The translations under genes and the position numbers were made by a program. Source: JAAUTG01 sp964458705 (GTDB lineage Bacteria > Bacteroidota > Bacteroidia > Chitinophagales > Saprospiraceae). From it: DNA of 64,000 bases. The stretch spans positions 36,453-100,452 of the forward strand of contig CAYWKD010000006.1 of NCBI GenBank assembly GCA_964458705.1, given 5' to 3'. This document shows positions 61,467-64,000 of this stretch, one piece after another (position 1 is the stretch's first letter; every line of letters starts with the position of its first letter). The notes under the pieces were generated by a model. That model ran no database searches, had not been told where the DNA came from, and saw only the letters and a program-made list of their open reading frames with translations.

Positions 61467-63800
61467 ATGAGCGTCAATCCTCCAATTTTGCCCATTTACT
61501 CACCTGGTGTTCAGAGTTTGTTACCCATGCTTTATGTAGCGTGGGCAGATCGTGTACTAACGCCTAGCGAAATAAAATTACTCCAAGATAAACTTGAAGC
61601 GCTTGATTGCTTGGAAGCTAAAGAACGAAGCATCCTACAGCAATGGATAAATCCAGCGCAGCCTCCCTCTAGGGAATTATTTAAACACTGGGAACTCGAA
61701 CTAAAAAAGGCTGTTGATCATCTGCCACCAAATTCTAGGAGATCCCTAGTAGATTTAGGAATGGAGATGGCTCGGCAAAGTGCAGTAAAATATCTGCCAG
61801 ATGAGGCTAAGCTAAAATGGTCATCTCCTGAGACACGAATGGCGCTAGAGGAACTAGAAATTTCGTTAGGTCTAATTAATGTAGAGACTTACAAACGCAT
61901 TTTCAAAAAAGAAATAACTACGGATGAACAACTGAAGCGAGAAGCACAAAACGCTCGTTTCGATACAACTGCTATGTCAGTCTTATTACAAGGAAATCAA
62001 TTAGAACTGATACAGCATGTAAAAATTTTACTGCAAGATAGTGTATTTGAACGTCAGCCAATGCCAGTCAAAGAGGATCATCGAGCGCATGTACTCAATT
62101 GGTTGAAGTCATTGGCAGCACAAGGCTGGGGAGCATTAGCTTACCCCACCCAATATGGGGGTCAAAATAGTATGGCAAAGTATGCGGCTGTCTTCGAAAC
62201 GATTGGTTTACTTGATATTAGTTTACAAATTAAATTTGGTGTCCAATTTGGGCTATTCGGAGGTAGTGTTCATAATTTAGGCACAGAACGTCATCACGCC
62301 AAGTACCTCAAAGATATTGGGACATTAGCACTGCTCGGCTGCTTTGCCATGACAGAGACTGGTCACGGTTCTAATGTCCGACAATTAGAAACTACAGCTA
62401 CTTATGATGCAGAAACAGACGAATTTATCATTCACTCTCCAAACGTTTCAGCAGGCAAAGAATACATCGGAAACGCACTAGACTCAAAGATGGCTAGTGT
62501 TTTTTGCCAATTAATTGTGAAAGGCGAAAATCACGGTATTCATGCCATACTTGTTCCATTGAGAAATGATAAACATGAGTTGTTAGATGGAATAAAAGTG
62601 GAAGATAATGGCTATAAAATGGGATTGAATGGCGTGGACAACGGAAGAATCTGGTTTGATATGGTCAGAGTGCCAAGAGAAAATCTACTAAATCGCTTTG
62701 GAACTGTAACAGAAGATGGTGAATACACTAGTCCAATTAGTAACCCATCACGTCGTTTCTTCACCATGTTAGGTACGTTAGTGGGAGGGCGTGTTTGTGT
62801 ACCAAGAGGAGGCTTGAGTGCTGCAAAATCTGGATTAACTATTGCTATTAAGTATGCTTTGAAGCGCAAGCAGTTCGGTCCGAGTTTTGCTGAACCAGAG
62901 ACGCTATTACTGGATTATCCAACGCATCAGCGCAGATTGATGCCACTGCTCGCTAAAACCTATGCCGTTCATTTTGGACTAGCCTATCTGACTGAGCGAT
63001 ATTTAAATCATACTGAAGCAGATATCAGAGAAATAGAAACGCTCGCTGCAGGCATGAAATCTTACGCTACTTGGTTCACAACTGCTACATTACAAGAATG
63101 TCGAGAGGCCTGTGGAGGCAAGGGCTACTTAGCTGAAAATCGCTTTGCTGCACTCAAAGCCGATACAGACATTTTCACTACTTTTGAAGGAGACAATACC
63201 GTGTTAATGCTACTAGTAGCTAAAGGTGTGCTAACTAAATTCAAAAATGAATTTAATGAAGAAGGCGTAACAGGAATGCTTCGTTTTATTGGAGGGCGTG
63301 TATCAACTACTTTGGCAGAAAAGAATCCAATCACCGTTCGTCGTACTAGTAGAGATCACTTACTGGATAGCGACATGCACCTTCAGGCCTTCACTTATCG
63401 GGAAAGTAGTCTAATGCTTTCAGTGAGTCAACGAATGCGTGCTTGGATAAAAAAAGGGTTATCTTCTTACGATGCTGCTTTGAAATGCCAAACTCACATG
63501 TTGGCTTTGGCTGAAGCCTACACAGAACGCACTATTTTAATGCAATTCATTCAAGTTGTAGAAAAGCAGGAAAATATAGCACTAAAGACAGTGTTGAAGC
63601 ACCTATGTGATCTTTATGCGCTTCACACGATTGAACAACACAAAGGTTGGTACTTAGAACAAGGCTATATGGAGGGGGGCAAAACCAAAGCTATTCGCCG
63701 TTTAGTAGATGAACTTTGTGAAGTGGTACGAAAAGATGCACTTGCCTTAGTGGAATCTTTTGATATTCCTGATAAATTGCTGGGGGCGGAAATTGTATAA
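61467..63800 (+). CDS. Acyl-CoA oxidase-like protein with TerB-like N-terminal domain
   Basis: This 777-residue protein starts with a TerB-like helical region (about 12-80; LLPMLYVAWADRVLTPSEIKLLQDKLEAL), joined to an acyl-CoA dehydrogenase/oxidase body (about 190-777). Oxidase-type signatures are ALLGCFAMTETGHGSNVRQLE in the flavin-binding sheet and QECREACGGKGYLAENRF; the catalytic base is Glu574 in TTFEGDNTVLM. Family members oxidise fatty acyl-CoA to enoyl-CoA, passing electrons to oxygen or to an electron-transfer flavoprotein. Which applies is not clear. No beta-oxidation gene is adjacent. The TerB fusion is discussed as a finding. Confidence 0.9.
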   Translation: MSVNPPILPIYSPGVQSLLPMLYVAWADRVLTPSEIKLLQDKLEALDCLEAKERSILQQWINPAQPPSRELFKHWELELKKAVDHLPPNSRRSLVDLGMEMARQSAVKYLPDEAKLKWSSPETRMALEELEISLGLINVETYKRIFKKEITTDEQLKREAQNARFDTTAMSVLLQGNQLELIQHVKILLQDSVFERQPMPVKEDHRAHVLNWLKSLAAQGWGALAYPTQYGGQNSMAKYAAVFETIGLLDISLQIKFGVQFGLFGGSVHNLGTERHHAKYLKDIGTLALLGCFAMTETGHGSNVRQLETTATYDAETDEFIIHSPNVSAGKEYIGNALDSKMASVFCQLIVKGENHGIHAILVPLRNDKHELLDGIKVEDNGYKMGLNGVDNGRIWFDMVRVPRENLLNRFGTVTEDGEYTSPISNPSRRFFTMLGTLVGGRVCVPRGGLSAAKSGLTIAIKYALKRKQFGPSFAEPETLLLDYPTHQRRLMPLLAKTYAVHFGLAYLTERYLNHTEADIREIETLAAGMKSYATWFTTATLQECREACGGKGYLAENRFAALKADTDIFTTFEGDNTVLMLLVAKGVLTKFKNEFNEEGVTGMLRFIGGRVSTTLAEKNPITVRRTSRDHLLDSDMHLQAFTYRESSLMLSVSQRMRAWIKKGLSSYDAALKCQTHMLALAEAYTERTILMQFIQVVEKQENIALKTVLKHLCDLYALHTIEQHKGWYLEQGYMEGGKTKAIRRLVDELCEVVRKDALALVESFDIPDKLLGAEIV

Positions 63801-64000
63801 CTTTGTGTGAGTTGGTGCTTAACCTATAAATGAATAAAAAATTCGTTGTAAAATATTCAAATACAAAACAATACAAACAAGCTAAATATTGATTGGCCAG
63901 TTGAATGAACTTGAAAAATGCGAACTTTAGTGCGTATAAGTAATAGTTATGGGCAACCAAGGACAAAAGAAGTGAGTAATGACAGAATTTAAAATATTTA

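Noticed and set aside
63979..64000. ATG with seven codons at the right edge
   Set aside because: Could start a new gene but too little sequence remains to support it.
1..64000. CRISPR arrays, tRNA or rRNA genes, insertion sequences and prophage
   Set aside because: No regularly spaced repeats, cloverleaf patterns, transposase or phage structural genes were seen by eye.

Overview
The window reads as AT-rich chromosomal DNA of a free-living, probably aerobic or microaerobic member of the Bacteroidota. The evidence is a type IX secretion (Por) sorting tail on a secreted metalloprotease, a gliding-motility-type C-terminal domain on a 917-residue surface protein, GSCFA, DUF4294 and Bacteroidota-type SRPBCC families, promoters of the TTG-N17-23-TAnnTTTG type, weak Shine-Dalgarno sequences, and a tmRNA whose tag starts with Gly and ends AMAA. 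The exact genus cannot be fixed; a Saprospiria-like or Cytophagia-like organism is plausible.

Layout. 1-2750: two rhomboid proteases and a membrane-anchored endonuclease/exonuclease/phosphatase-fold protein in one operon. 2850-7010: a 2[4Fe-4S] ferredoxin, small membrane and secreted proteins, an orphan DUF58 protein, a decayed methylmalonyl-CoA epimerase gene, a MazF-like toxin with an unrecognised putative antitoxin, and a thioredoxin-fold protein. 7150-16340: malate dehydrogenase, a PH-domain protein, Maf, a VWA protein, a methyltransferase, a bile-acid/sodium symporter family transporter, RsmG, DUF4294, YaaA and dihydrolipoyl dehydrogenase. 16460-18830: a short thiamin operon (thiS-thiC) behind a TPP riboswitch. 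18970-25400: an NTF2-like protein, M23 peptidase, cupin, M43 protease, AcpH, GSCFA and a CNNM/CorC protein. 25450-38340: transport-rich, with two tandem SulP transporters, a GntP-type permease, an Nramp relative with an altered metal site, an S24 regulator, an Nfu protein and TrkA-TrkH. 38600-46110: secreted proteins, a two-component system, an unusual lactate/malate dehydrogenase paralogue, SecG and a Cys/Met-metabolism PLP enzyme. 46200-57700: the large secreted protein, a UbiA prenyltransferase, a double FKBP lipoprotein, an MscS channel, RecQ and KdsD. 57786-58159: tmRNA on the minus strand. 58340-63800: a subtilase-SPOR fusion, two proteins of unknown role and an acyl-CoA oxidase with a TerB-like N-terminus.

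Most genes are single housekeeping or transport units in short operons. There is no prophage, insertion sequence, CRISPR array, rRNA or tRNA visible. The least ordinary items are the eroded epimerase beside the toxin pair, the dehydrogenase paralogue with Trp at the substrate-selecting position and Asn-Arg at the coenzyme-selecting position, the leaderless subtilase-SPOR fusion, the TerB-acyl-CoA oxidase fusion, and matching inverted repeats upstream of trkAH and between the FKBP and mscS genes. I saw no clearly new multi-gene defence or biosynthetic system.
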